DNA from: Roseicyclus mahoneyensis
Lineage (GTDB): Bacteria; Pseudomonadota; Alphaproteobacteria; Rhodobacterales; Rhodobacteraceae
Assembly (NCBI RefSeq): GCF_003148775.1
Contig: NZ_QGGW01000007.1
Coordinates: 62,001-126,000, forward strand
DNA length: 64,000 bases
Direction of reading: 5' to 3'
Part shown: piece by piece, positions 27,794 to 36,141 of the stretch
Layout of the letters: every line of letters starts with the position of its first letter
Position numbering within the stretch: the stretch's first letter is position 1
Made by a program: the position numbers and the translations under genes
Notes under the pieces: model-generated
Databases searched by the model: none
The model's input: only the letters and a program-made list of their open reading frames with translations
What the model was told of the DNA's origin: nothing

Positions 27794-28170
27794 ACGACCC
27801 CCGACCGACTGGCCGCATCGACAAGTGGCTGTGGCAAGCGCGGTTCTTCAAGACCCGTGGCCTTGCCACGCGGCTGGTGGGGGATGGCCATGTGCGGGTG
27901 AATGGCGCACGGGTGGTCAAGCCCGCCAGCGCCATAGGTGCGGGCGATGTGCTGACTTTCGTGCAGGGCGACCGCATTCGGGTGATCCGCGTGACCGCTC
28001 TGGGGATCCGTCGCGGTCCCGCGCCTGAGGCGCAAACCCTCTACGAGGACCTGACACCGCCCGAGACCGAGGCGGCGCCGGTGACGCGGACAGGGCCGCG
28101 CCCGACCAAGAAGGATCGCCGCGCGCTGGACGATCTGCGCGGCGAGGGCGGGGTCCATGACCCGGAGTGA
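27790..28170 (+). CDS. S4-domain RNA-binding protein (HslR-like), CTG start
   Basis: 126 residues. The S4 fold is clear: RIDKWLWQARFFKTRGLATRLV, then VRVNGARVVKPASAIGAGDVLT. HslR-type proteins bind stalled 50S-peptidyl-tRNA or other structured RNA. From the frame's upstream stop near 27685 to residue 30 there is no ATG, GTG or TTG; the first of these, GTG at 27877, would cut the S4 domain in half. A CTG at 27790, overlapping the helicase TGA and preceded by TTGAGGA, is the only good start. The tail is Pro/Thr-rich and ends in a charged helix. Confidence 0.8.
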   Translation: MNDPRPTGRIDKWLWQARFFKTRGLATRLVGDGHVRVNGARVVKPASAIGAGDVLTFVQGDRIRVIRVTALGIRRGPAPEAQTLYEDLTPPETEAAPVTRTGPRPTKKDRRALDDLRGEGGVHDPE

Positions 28171-28188
28171 CCGCGCGCGAAATACCGC

Positions 28189-28216
28189 TTGAAACCTGTC
28201 AACTCAAGTTTACAGT
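28189..28216 (+). promoter_or_regulatory. Candidate sigma-70 promoter for fdxA
   Basis: TTGAAA (28189-28194), 16-base spacer, TACAGT (28211-28216), about 90 bases before the fdxA start. Confidence 0.4.
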
Positions 28217-28304
28217 CCTGCGACAGAAGCGCCGTCGCCGTGGTCTTGCAATGGTCAGACCCGTGGCGTAGCAGACGAACCAGCAGACCAGCCGAGGATG
28301 ATCG

Positions 28305-28640
28305 ATGACCTATGTCGTGACGGAAAATTGCATAGCCTGCAAATACACCGATTGCGTGGAGGTCTGCCCCGTGGATTGTTTCTACGAGGGCGAGAACATG
28401 CTGGTCATCCACCCCGACGAATGCATCGACTGCGGCGTGTGCGAGCCCGAATGCCCCGCCGATGCGATCCGGCCCGACACCGAGCCGGACATGGAGAAAT
28501 GGGTAGAGTTCAACCGCAAGTATTCCGAGGCTTGGCCGGTCATCATCACCAAGAAGGACCCGCTGCCTGACGCCGAGGCGATGGACGGCAAGCCGGGCAA
28601 GATGGACTTGTTGTCTGAGGCTCCCGGCGAAGGGGGCTGA
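28305..28640 (+). CDS. fdxA: 7Fe ferredoxin
   Basis: 111 residues, the normal length for FdxA with one 3Fe-4S and one 4Fe-4S cluster. The N-terminal cysteines are in [17 protein letters not shown], the second set in [12 protein letters not shown], and the C-terminal extension with [14 protein letters not shown] is typical. It is a small soluble electron carrier. GAGGATG precedes the ATG at 28305. Its neighbours S4/helicase and carD make a conserved-looking row in this order. Confidence 0.95.
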   Translation: MTYVVTENCIACKYTDCVEVCPVDCFYEGENMLVIHPDECIDCGVCEPECPADAIRPDTEPDMEKWVEFNRKYSEAWPVIITKKDPLPDAEAMDGKPGKMDLLSEAPGEGG

Positions 28641-28852
28641 GGAACCGATTCGCTCCGATCACTCGGGGGCACCGGCCGCGCTTGGGCCGAAGACCGCCTG
28701 CATTAACAGGCGTTGGGCGTGGTATGCTGGCAGATATCTGGAAATGCGCTGCAAGATGTGTTATGTGTTGCGCAGGTAATCACCGTCTGTCCGTAACGCA
28801 TCAGCAGGTCTGCCAACCTGCCCGGTTTTCATCGTGACATAAAACGACTTGT

Positions 28853-28880
28853 GGAAAACTCTCGTTTTCCTCGGGTCTTT
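28853..28880 (+). promoter_or_regulatory. Hairpin plus T-run in the carD leader
   Basis: GGAAAAC-TCTC-GTTTTCC, a perfect seven-pair hairpin, then CGGGTCTTTTTG, ending about 40 bases before the carD start. It resembles a weak terminator or attenuator. The rest of the 280-base gap (28641-28920) shows only small repeats such as GCCTG-CATTAA-CAGGC. Confidence 0.4.
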
Positions 28881-28920
28881 TTGTCGCCTGTCGTCCGGGA
28901 AATTGGAAAAGGAATCACGA

Positions 28921-29433
28921 ATGATCAAGACCCGGAAGTCGCAAGAGTTCAGCCCCAACGACTATGTCGTGTATCCCGCCCACGGGGTCGGCAAGATCGT
29001 GTCGATCGAAGAGCAGGAAATCGCTGGTCTGCGGCTGGAGCTTTTCGTGGTCTCCTTCGAGAAGGATAAGATGACGCTGCGCGTGCCCACCGCCAAGGCG
29101 GTCGAGGTCGGCATGCGGTCGCTGTCCTCGCCCGATGTCGTGTCCAAGGCCATGGACACGCTCAAGGGCAAGGCGCGGGTCAAACGCGCGATGTGGTCGC
29201 GTCGGGCGCAGGAATACGAGCAAAAGATCAACTCGGGCGATTTGATTTCGATCGCCGAAGTGGTGCGCGACCTGCACCGCGGCGACGACCAGCGCGAACA
29301 GTCTTATTCCGAGCGTCAGCTTTACGAGGCCGCGCTGGAGCGTCTGACCCGTGAACTTGCCGCCGTGAAGGGTGTGGACGAGGCCGGCGCACAGAAACAG
29401 GTCGATGACGTCCTGACCGCGCGCGCAGCGTAA
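28921..29433 (+). CDS. CarD-family transcriptional regulator
   Basis: 170 residues. The N-terminal Tudor-like RNA polymerase-interacting domain (FSPNDYVVYPAHGVGKIVSIEE) is followed by the helical DNA-binding part with MWSRRAQEYEQKINSGD and SYSERQLYEAALERL. CarD/CdnL binds the RNA polymerase beta subunit and stabilises open complexes at many promoters. The ATG at 28921 has AAGGAA seven bases upstream. A leader hairpin and a strong terminator flank the gene. Confidence 0.9.
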   Translation: MIKTRKSQEFSPNDYVVYPAHGVGKIVSIEEQEIAGLRLELFVVSFEKDKMTLRVPTAKAVEVGMRSLSSPDVVSKAMDTLKGKARVKRAMWSRRAQEYEQKINSGDLISIAEVVRDLHRGDDQREQSYSERQLYEAALERLTRELAAVKGVDEAGAQKQVDDVLTARAA

Positions 29434-29457
29434 ACCCGCCGGATTTCCTTACCTTAA

Positions 29458-29487
29458 GGCCGTCGCACCTTTGGTGCGGCGGCCTTT
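29458..29487 (+). terminator. Rho-independent terminator of carD
   Basis: GGCCGTCGCACC, loop TTT, GGTGCGGCGGCC, then TTT: a 12-pair stem with one G-T pair, 24 bases after the stop. Confidence 0.85.
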
Positions 29488-29556
29488 GTGCTATATGATG
29501 CATGGGGACCTGTTCATTACAGGCGGCCGTACGCCGTCAAAGACGAAGGAAAGACC

Positions 29557-29826
29557 ATGAAACTCAAGATTTCGGCAGCCGTGCTCTCCGCTGCCATTGC
29601 CGTGTCGGCCTGCCAGCCGACGCCGCAGAACCAAGCCGCCGTTGGCGCTGTCTTTGGCGGTGCCGCCGGGTTCGCGCTTTCGGAACTGGTCGATGCCAAT
29701 CCGCAGTGGACGGCTGTCGCCGTTCTGGGCGGCGCAGCCGCCGGTGCCGTGGTCGCGCAGAATCAGGCCACCCGCGAATGCGCCTATGCCGACGGGCGTG
29801 GCGGCTACTACGTCGCGCGCTGCTGA
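29557..29826 (+). CDS. Small lipoprotein with a glycine zipper
   Basis: 89 residues. The signal MKLKISAAVLSAAIAVSAC ends in a lipobox with Cys19. The mature part has Ala/Gly-rich helices (AAVGAVFGGAAGFAL, VAVLGGAAAGAVVA) like glycine-zipper outer-membrane lipoproteins of the SlyB/OsmB type, and ends with two further cysteines. GAAGGAAAG precedes the ATG. Membrane stabilisation is a guess from the class. Confidence 0.75.
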   Translation: MKLKISAAVLSAAIAVSACQPTPQNQAAVGAVFGGAAGFALSELVDANPQWTAVAVLGGAAAGAVVAQNQATRECAYADGRGGYYVARC

Positions 29827-29842
29827 TCGCGCCTCTGCCCAC

Positions 29843-29869
29843 GGTCCGGCGGCACATGCCGTCCGGGCC
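29843..29869. terminator. GC-rich hairpin after the small lipoprotein gene
   Basis: GGTCCGGCGGCA and TGCCGTCCGGGCC pair around a two-base gap with one bulge and a wobble. No T-run follows. Confidence 0.35.
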
Positions 29870-29952
29870 GATGGGGCGGGGCGTCTGACCCCTTGAGCTT
29901 GCCGCGACTTTCGGCCCAGATGCGGCGCAGTCTGGCACGGAAGGGCAGGTGG

Positions 29953-30639
29953 ATGAAACGCTCCGAGATCAACGAGATCATGGCCGAAGCCGATGGCTTC
30001 ATGCGCCGCTTCGGCTTTACCCTGCCGCCCTTCGCCTATTGGACCCCGGATGAGATGCGCGCCCGCAAGGATCAGGCCGCCGCCGTCATCGAGGGCCGGA
30101 TGGGCTGGGACATCACCGATTACGGACAGGGCCGTTACGACGAAATGGGGCTGTTCCTGTTCACGCTGAGGAACGGAAGGCTGGCCGACCTGCAGCGCGG
30201 CGGCGGCATGTGCTACGCCGAGAAGCTTTTGATTTCAAAGCACGATCAGCTGTCGCCGATGCATAGCCATTACCTGAAGGCCGAGGATATCATCAACCGC
30301 GGCGGGGCGACGCTGGCCGTCGAGCTGTTCGGCTCGGCGCCCGACGGGTCCTTCGACGGCAAGGCCGGTGGCCGCGTGATGTGCGACGGCATTGCCCGCG
30401 ATTTTGCCCCGGGCGAGGTGCTGATGCTGGCGCCGGGAGAAAGCGTGACGCTGATGCCCGGCGATTGGCACGCCTTCTGGGGCGAGGGGGGGGATGTTCT
30501 GATCGGCGAGGTTTCGACCGTCAACGATGACGAGACCGACAACTGGTTCCGCGAGCCGATCGGGCGCTTCGCCGAGATCGACGAAGATGTGGCGCCGACG
30601 CATCTGCTGGTGTCTGATTACGGCCGGTGGTTGGCGTGA
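29953..30639 (+). CDS. D-lyxose/D-mannose isomerase-like cupin
   Basis: 228 residues, a single cupin barrel with the metal-binding pattern of D-lyxose isomerases: KHDQLSPMHSHYLKAEDI (two His and a Glu) and a late His in MPGDWHAFWGE. The family interconverts D-lyxose/D-xylulose and D-mannose/D-fructose using a divalent metal. The ATG at 29953 follows GGCAGGTGG; an in-frame upstream extension (29893) has no family character. No sugar transporter or kinase is next to it, so the physiological substrate is open. Confidence 0.8.
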   Translation: MKRSEINEIMAEADGFMRRFGFTLPPFAYWTPDEMRARKDQAAAVIEGRMGWDITDYGQGRYDEMGLFLFTLRNGRLADLQRGGGMCYAEKLLISKHDQLSPMHSHYLKAEDIINRGGATLAVELFGSAPDGSFDGKAGGRVMCDGIARDFAPGEVLMLAPGESVTLMPGDWHAFWGEGGDVLIGEVSTVNDDETDNWFREPIGRFAEIDEDVAPTHLLVSDYGRWLA

Positions 30640-30648
30640 CGAGTCTGG

Positions 30649-30676
30649 GGTGGTGCGCCTGACGGCGCACTGCTCC
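30649..30676. terminator. Hairpin between convergent genes
   Basis: GTGCGCC, loop TGAC, GGCGCAC, with a flanking GGGG and CCCC that can extend the stem. It lies between the isomerase-like gene and the purD stop. Confidence 0.5.
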
Positions 30677-30678
30677 CC

Positions 30679-31941
30679 TCACAACGCCCGCCACCCGATA
30701 TCGCGGCGATGCACGCCCTCGGGCCAATCGATCCCCTTGATCATCCCATAGGCCCGGTCGCGTGCTTCTTGCAGGGTCGCACCGCGCGCGGTGACGTTGA
30801 GGACCCGACCACCGTTCGCGCGCCACAGCCCCTCGGCCCGCGCTGTGCCGGCGTGAAAGACCATGTGGTGCGAATCCTCCGGCAGGGCGTCGAGCCCACC
30901 GACAACGCTGCCCTTGCCGTAATCACCCGGATAGCCCGCGGCGGCCATCACCACCGTCAGCGCGTGATCCTCGGCCCAAGTCACCTGCATGTCGGCCAGT
31001 CGCCCCTCGGCGCAGGCCAGCATCAGGTCGAGCGCCTGCCCGCCCAGCCGCATCATCAGAACCTGACATTCCGGGTCCCCGAAGCGGACGTTGTATTCGA
31101 CCAGCCGCGGCGCGCCGTTCTCGATCATCAGGCCGACATAAAGCACACCGCGGTAAGGCGTGCCGCGGCGCGCCATCTCGGCCACTGTGGGGCGCACGAT
31201 CCGGTCGAGGGCTGCCTCGGTCACCGCCGCCGTCATCACCGGCGCGGGGCTGTAGGCCCCCATGCCGCCGGTGTTGGGGCCGGTGTCGCCCTCGCCGATG
31301 CGCTTGTGATCTTGTGCGGTCCCGATGGGCAGCACCGTTTCGCCGTCCGAGAGCACGAAGAACGATGCCTCCTCGCCCGCCATGAATTCCTCGATCACCA
31401 CCTCGGCCCCTGCCGCGCCAAACGCCCCGCCGAACATCTCGTCGATGGCGGCGTGGGCTTGCGCGATGGTCTCGGCCACCACCACGCCCTTGCCGGCCGC
31501 CAGCCCGTCGGCCTTGACCACGATCGGCGCGCCCTGCGCGCTGACATGGGCGCGCGCCGCGGCCGCATCGGTAAAGCGCGCCCAGGCGGCCGTGGGCGCG
31601 CCGCAGGCATCGCAGACCTCCTTTGTGAAGGCCTTGGAGGCCTCGAGCCGGGCCGCCGCCGCAGAGGGCCCGAAGGCCGCGATGCCCGACGCCGCCAAGG
31701 CATCGGCCACGCCGGCGGCCAGCGGCGCCTCGGGGCCGATGATGACGAAATCGATCGACTCCTCCCCCGCGAAAACCACCACCGCTTCGGGGTCGGTCAC
31801 ATCCAGATCGGCGCAATCGGCGATCATGGCGATGCCGGCATTGCCCGGTGCCACGATCAACCGGTCGCATTTGGGGTTCTGCAGCACGGCCCACGCAAGG
31901 CTGTGTTCGCGCCCGCCGCTCCCAAGGATCAAGATGTTCAC
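30679..31941 (-). CDS. purD: Phosphoribosylamine-glycine ligase
   Basis: 420 residues, the normal length. PurD joins glycine to phosphoribosylamine with ATP in the second step of purine synthesis. The N-terminal MNILILGSGGREHSLAW, the ATP-grasp segment KADGLAAGKGVVVAE and FGDPECQVLMMRL are intact. It is divergent from a small membrane protein and xseA. Confidence 0.97.
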   Translation of the reverse strand: MNILILGSGGREHSLAWAVLQNPKCDRLIVAPGNAGIAMIADCADLDVTDPEAVVVFAGEESIDFVIIGPEAPLAAGVADALAASGIAAFGPSAAAARLEASKAFTKEVCDACGAPTAAWARFTDAAAARAHVSAQGAPIVVKADGLAAGKGVVVAETIAQAHAAIDEMFGGAFGAAGAEVVIEEFMAGEEASFFVLSDGETVLPIGTAQDHKRIGEGDTGPNTGGMGAYSPAPVMTAAVTEAALDRIVRPTVAEMARRGTPYRGVLYVGLMIENGAPRLVEYNVRFGDPECQVLMMRLGGQALDLMLACAEGRLADMQVTWAEDHALTVVMAAAGYPGDYGKGSVVGGLDALPEDSHHMVFHAGTARAEGLWRANGGRVLNVTARGATLQEARDRAYGMIKGIDWPEGVHRRDIGWRAL

Positions 31942-32001
31942 CTTTGCCGCCCCTCTTGCTAGTCTTGCCCTGCATTACAAAGCGTCGGGGGCGTGCACAA
32001 C

Positions 32002-32238
32002 ATGGCTGAGGGGAATTTCCGGTCGCGCGCCGTGCGCCTTGCCCGGTCCGAGGCGGGATCGGCGCGAATCTCGGCGGCACTCTTTGCCATCGCGCTGGTC
32101 TGCACCGGGGCCGTGGCTTTGCTGGGGGCGTTGGGCCTCATGCAGCCGCCGCCGCTGGTCTATCTCGTGTTCGCGGTGATTTTGCTGGCGGCGGGTTGGG
32201 ACCTGTGGCGTGAGTGGCGCAAGGACGGGGGGCGTTAG
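32002..32238 (+). CDS. Small two-helix membrane protein
   Basis: 78 residues with two membrane helices (ISAALFAIALVCTGAVALLGALG and LVYLVFAVILLAAGWDLW) and basic ends. No family recognised. It is three bases upstream of the xseA start, so translation is probably coupled. The ATG at 32002 is chosen over the GTG at 31993. Confidence 0.6.
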   Translation: MAEGNFRSRAVRLARSEAGSARISAALFAIALVCTGAVALLGALGLMQPPPLVYLVFAVILLAAGWDLWREWRKDGGR

Positions 32239-32241
32239 GGT

Positions 32242-33810
32242 ATGGACGACCTGATCGAGGATGCGGGCCCCGGCCCCGGTCCGGGCAACGCGCCGGAATT
32301 CACTGTCTCCGAGCTTTCGGGCGCGGTCAAACGCGCCATCGAGGGCGGGTTTTCCCATGTCCGCGTCCGGGGTGAGGTCGGGCGGCTGTCCTTGCCACGC
32401 TCGGGCCATGTCTACCTCGACCTCAAGGATGACCGCAGCGTTTTGGCCTCGGTGATCTGGAAGGGGACGGCCGCGCGCCTTGCCCATCCGCCCGAGGAAG
32501 GGATGGAGGTGATCGCCACCGGGCGGCTGACGACCTTCCCCGGCCAGTCGAAATACCAGCTGGTGATCGAGGATCTGCGCCCCGCAGGGGCGGGCGCGCT
32601 GATGGCGATGCTGGAAAAGCGCCGCGCGATTCTGGCGGCCGAAGGGCTCTTCGACGAGGGGCGCAAGCAGCCGCTGCCGTTTTTGCCCGAGGTGATTGGG
32701 GTCGTCACTTCGCCCTCCGGCGCGGTGATCCGCGATATCCTGCACCGGCTGCGCGACCGCTTTCCGCGCCATGTGCTGATCTGGCCGGTCGCGGTGCAAG
32801 GCGCCAATTGCGCGCCCGAGGTGGCGCGTGCGATCCGCGGGTTCAACGCCCTGCCCGAGGGCGGTAAGATCCCGCGACCCGATCTGATCATCGTGGCGCG
32901 GGGCGGCGGGTCGCTGGAAGACCTGTGGGGCTTCAACGAGGAAATCGTGGTCCGCGCGGCCGCCGAAAGTGTAATCCCGCTGATCTCGGCGGTGGGGCAC
33001 GAGACCGACACGACGCTGATCGATTTTGCCTCGGACTACCGCGCGCCCACGCCCACGGCGGCAGCCGAACGCGCGGTGCCGGTGCGGATGGACCTGCTGG
33101 GCTGGTTGCGCACGCAAGACGGTATCCTGACTCGCGGCGTGACGCAGGCGCTCGCCCGTCGCAGCCAGCGGCTGGCCGACCTGTCCCGCGCGCTGCCCCG
33201 CCCCGACAGTCTGCTCGATGCGGCCCGCCAGCGGCTCGACCTGGCGGCGGCGGGCCTTGCGCCTGCGCTGCGCCACCGCGCGACGCTGGCCCGCGGTCGG
33301 CTGGACGGGGCCGGTGCCCGGCTGTCACCCGCGCTGGACCGGGCGGTCGCGCGCAAACGGCTGACGCTTGGCCAGACCGCCGCGCGTCTCAGCCCCGTGA
33401 CGCTGCAGGGCCTGATCCGGCAGGGCCGCCGCGATCTGGCGGCCCTTGACCGCCGGCTCGATCCCGCGCGGCAAGCGCGCAGCCTGTCAGAGGCACACGA
33501 CAGGCTCGACACCCTCTCGGCGCGTTTCGCGCGGGTGGCACAGACCGGGCTGGCCACGCGGCGCGACCGGCTTGCGGCGCTCGACCGGCTGCACCAGACG
33601 CTGGGTTATACCGAGACGCTCCGGCGCGGTTATGCGGTGGTGCGGGCGGGCGAGACGCTGGTGACCCGCAAGGGGCAGGCCGAGGGGCATGCGGCGCTGG
33701 AGGTGGAATTCGCCGATGGCAAGCTCGCGGTGACGCCCCTGGGCGCCACGACGAAACCGGCACCAAGGACAGTTCCACCGGGCAAACCGGGTCAGGGCAG
33801 TCTTTTCTGA
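32242..33810 (+). CDS. xseA: Exodeoxyribonuclease VII large subunit
   Basis: 522 residues. The N-terminal OB-fold (FTVSELSGAVKRAIE, then VRVRGEVGRLSLPRSGHVYLDLKD) is followed by the nuclease domain (GVVTSPSGAVIRDILHRLRDRFP, then IIVARGGGSLEDLWGFNEE) and a long coiled-coil region of Arg/Leu repeats. With XseB it degrades single-stranded DNA to acid-soluble oligonucleotides. A stop-proximal repeat element begins right after its stop. Confidence 0.95.
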   Translation: MDDLIEDAGPGPGPGNAPEFTVSELSGAVKRAIEGGFSHVRVRGEVGRLSLPRSGHVYLDLKDDRSVLASVIWKGTAARLAHPPEEGMEVIATGRLTTFPGQSKYQLVIEDLRPAGAGALMAMLEKRRAILAAEGLFDEGRKQPLPFLPEVIGVVTSPSGAVIRDILHRLRDRFPRHVLIWPVAVQGANCAPEVARAIRGFNALPEGGKIPRPDLIIVARGGGSLEDLWGFNEEIVVRAAAESVIPLISAVGHETDTTLIDFASDYRAPTPTAAAERAVPVRMDLLGWLRTQDGILTRGVTQALARRSQRLADLSRALPRPDSLLDAARQRLDLAAAGLAPALRHRATLARGRLDGAGARLSPALDRAVARKRLTLGQTAARLSPVTLQGLIRQGRRDLAALDRRLDPARQARSLSEAHDRLDTLSARFARVAQTGLATRRDRLAALDRLHQTLGYTETLRRGYAVVRAGETLVTRKGQAEGHAALEVEFADGKLAVTPLGATTKPAPRTVPPGKPGQGSLF

Positions 33811-33863
33811 CGTCTTCTCTGTTTTCCAAATATCCCGGGGGTTCGGGGGCTGGCCCCCGAGCC
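33811..33863 (+). repeat. Stop-proximal intergenic repeat, copy C (partial), with hairpin
   Basis: Starts immediately after the xseA stop: CTTCTCTGTTTTCCAAATAT then CCCGGGGG. It is like copies A and B in this first arm, then has a different hairpin: GGTTCGGGGGC paired with GCCCCCGAGCC. Confidence 0.6.
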
Positions 33864-33884
33864 GAATTTTCGTACGAAAATTCG
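33863..33884. repeat. 22-base perfect palindrome
   Basis: Half-site CGAATTTTCGT, fully self-complementary over 22 bases, eight bases from the stop of the convergent molybdenum hydroxylase gene. AT-rich arms contrast with the GC-rich hairpin beside it. It may be the terminator of the minus-strand operon or a protein-binding site. Confidence 0.6.
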
Positions 33885-33891
33885 CACCCCC

Positions 33892-36138
33892 TCAGACCAC
33901 GAACCGCATACGCCGATTGAACGGCAGGTCGCGGATGCGCTCGCCCCTCAGATCATAGATCGCATTGCCAAGCGCTGGCGCGGCCGGGGGCGTCGACGGC
34001 TCGCCCACGCCGCCGATATGGCCGGACGTCTCGAGGAGTCGCACCTCGACCTGCGGCATCTGGCTGATCCGGAGCGCGTCGTAGTCGGTGTAGTTGCCCT
34101 GCTGCACCTCGCCACCTGCAAAACTGATCTCCTCCATCATCGCCGCCGACAGGCCGTAGACAAGGCCGCCCACCATCTGCGCCTCGATGATCGCGGGGTC
34201 GAGCGCCGTGCCCACGTCGCAGGCGATCCACGCGCGGGTGAGCGCAATGGCGCCGCCCCGGTCCGCGACCTCCACCACCACGGCCACCGGCGTGTGGAAG
34301 GAATGGGTCATGGCCACGCCCTTGCCCGTCCCTTCGGGGCGGGGCGCGGCCCAGGCCGACATCTCGGCCACGGCGCGCAGCACGCCCGCCGAAGGGGCGT
34401 GTTCCCGTTCCGCCAGATCCAGACGGAACGCCAGCGGGTCGCGGCCTGCCGCATGCGCCATCTCGTCCATGAAGCTTTCCATGAAGAAGCCGTTGAAGGA
34501 ATTGCCGACCGACCGCCAGAAACCGATGGGCACATCAAGATCGGCCAGATGCCCGGTCACGCGGTAGTTGGGGATGGCATAGGGTTGGTTGAACATGCCC
34601 TCCACATGGCCCTTGTCGGGGCCGGGGGGCGCGGTGCCGGTCATGCGCAGCATGGATTGGCGAGTGACAGAGGGGGCGGCCACGCGTCCGTCAAGCGATT
34701 GCGCAAAGCCCGCGCGCAACACACCGCGCATCCGGGCCACGGCGGCGGGGCGGTAGAAATCATGGCGCATGTCCTCTTCGCGCGACCAGGTAACCTGCAC
34801 GGGCGTGCCCTGCATGGCCTGCGCGATGCGGGCGGCCAGCACGACGAAATCGGTTTCGCCCCGTCGCCCGAACCCGCCGCCCATAAAGGTGACGTGGCAG
34901 GTGACCTGCGCGGGATCGAGGCCCACCGCCTCGGCCGCCGCCCGCTCGGCAAAACCCGGCGCCTGACTGCCTGCCCAGACCTCGAGCCGGTCGCCCATGT
35001 GATGCGCCGCGGCGCTCATCGGTTCCATTGTGGCATGCGCGAGCCAAGGCACAGTATACTCGGCCTCGATCACCCGGTCGGTGGGGTCGGCGGCGTTGTC
35101 CACATCGCCGTCGTCGCGCAGGCTGGAGTCCGCAGGCCCGTCCAGCGCGGCTCGGATGATGTCCAGCATCGTGTCGGATGTCTCGGGGTAGGGGGCGGGG
35201 CCCCAGGATATCTCCACCGCTTCGGCGGCCTGCATCGCGGCCCATGTGGTGTTGGCCACCACCGCGATGCCGGTGCCCAGATCGATCACCCGGTCCACGC
35301 CCGGCATCGCCTCGGCCGCGCCCGCGTCATAGGACAGCATCGCGCCGCCCAGACGCGGGGTCATCCGCACTGTCGCGAAACGCATGCCGGGCAGGCGGAT
35401 ATCGGTGGCAAAACTCGCTGTTCCCGTGGCCTTCGCCACCATGTCGAGACGCGGCATCGACCGGCCAAGGTATTTCCATTGCGACGCGGGGCGCAGATCA
35501 ACGCGGCGGGGCGGGTCGATGGCTGCGGCCTCCTCGGCCAGATCCTGATAGCTCAGTTCGATGCCGTCCGGCGCGATCACGCGACCATCGCGGGTCAGCA
35601 GGCTGGACGTCGTCAGGCCAAGGCGAACGCTCGCGGCCTGCTTGAGGGTCTCGCGCGCCGTTGCACCCGCCATGCGCAACCGGTCATAGGCATCGAGCGT
35701 GGAGGTGGAGCCGCCGGTGACCTGGAGCCCGATCATCTTGGGAATGACGGACATCGCCTCCACCATCATCTCTTGCCAGGCGGTCCGGTCATAGTCGGTC
35801 GACGGCAGCGCGTGGCTCATCAGACCGGCGTTGTAATAGGCCTGCGCGGCGGGGCCGTGGATCACCCGGATCTGGTCCCAGGCGACATCCAGTTCCTCGG
35901 CGACCAGCGCGGGCAGCGTGGTGTAGACGCCTTGCCCCATCTCGGCGCGGGCAGCTACGAGCGTGACGCCTTGCTGGTCGATGATGATCCAAGGATTCAG
36001 CGTCACCTCACCCTCGCCCGGTCGCAGCGGGTTGGGCAGCTCGCGGCGGTATTGCCAGACGCCGAAGGCCACGCCGCCTGCCATGGCGGCCGAGCCGATC
36101 AGGAAGCTGCGACGCGCGATCTTGCCCCAGTCGGCCAT
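33892..36138 (-). CDS. Molybdopterin-binding large subunit of a xanthine dehydrogenase-family hydroxylase (IorB-like)
   Basis: 748 residues. A twin-arginine signal (ARRSFLIGSAAMAGG, RR at 9-10) directs folded export to the periplasm. The rest is the molybdopterin-cytosine-dinucleotide subunit, with AEMGQGVYTTLPALVAEEL, GGGFGRRGETDFV and GVGEPSTPP, closest in plan to isoquinoline 1-oxidoreductase beta and periplasmic aldehyde oxidases. It should hydroxylate an N-heterocycle or aldehyde with water. It follows the 2Fe-2S subunit gene by three bases. Substrate unknown; no third, cytochrome subunit is visible here. Confidence 0.88.
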   Translation of the reverse strand: MADWGKIARRSFLIGSAAMAGGVAFGVWQYRRELPNPLRPGEGEVTLNPWIIIDQQGVTLVAARAEMGQGVYTTLPALVAEELDVAWDQIRVIHGPAAQAYYNAGLMSHALPSTDYDRTAWQEMMVEAMSVIPKMIGLQVTGGSTSTLDAYDRLRMAGATARETLKQAASVRLGLTTSSLLTRDGRVIAPDGIELSYQDLAEEAAAIDPPRRVDLRPASQWKYLGRSMPRLDMVAKATGTASFATDIRLPGMRFATVRMTPRLGGAMLSYDAGAAEAMPGVDRVIDLGTGIAVVANTTWAAMQAAEAVEISWGPAPYPETSDTMLDIIRAALDGPADSSLRDDGDVDNAADPTDRVIEAEYTVPWLAHATMEPMSAAAHHMGDRLEVWAGSQAPGFAERAAAEAVGLDPAQVTCHVTFMGGGFGRRGETDFVVLAARIAQAMQGTPVQVTWSREEDMRHDFYRPAAVARMRGVLRAGFAQSLDGRVAAPSVTRQSMLRMTGTAPPGPDKGHVEGMFNQPYAIPNYRVTGHLADLDVPIGFWRSVGNSFNGFFMESFMDEMAHAAGRDPLAFRLDLAEREHAPSAGVLRAVAEMSAWAAPRPEGTGKGVAMTHSFHTPVAVVVEVADRGGAIALTRAWIACDVGTALDPAIIEAQMVGGLVYGLSAAMMEEISFAGGEVQQGNYTDYDALRISQMPQVEVRLLETSGHIGGVGEPSTPPAAPALGNAIYDLRGERIRDLPFNRRMRFVV

Positions 36139-36141
36139 GGC

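Noticed and set aside
27526-28158. Minus-strand frame with Pro/Arg-rich repeats opposite the helicase tail
   Set aside because: It is the complement of the Gly/Arg/Lys tail and S4 gene, and its apparent repeats come from the tail repeats on the plus strand.
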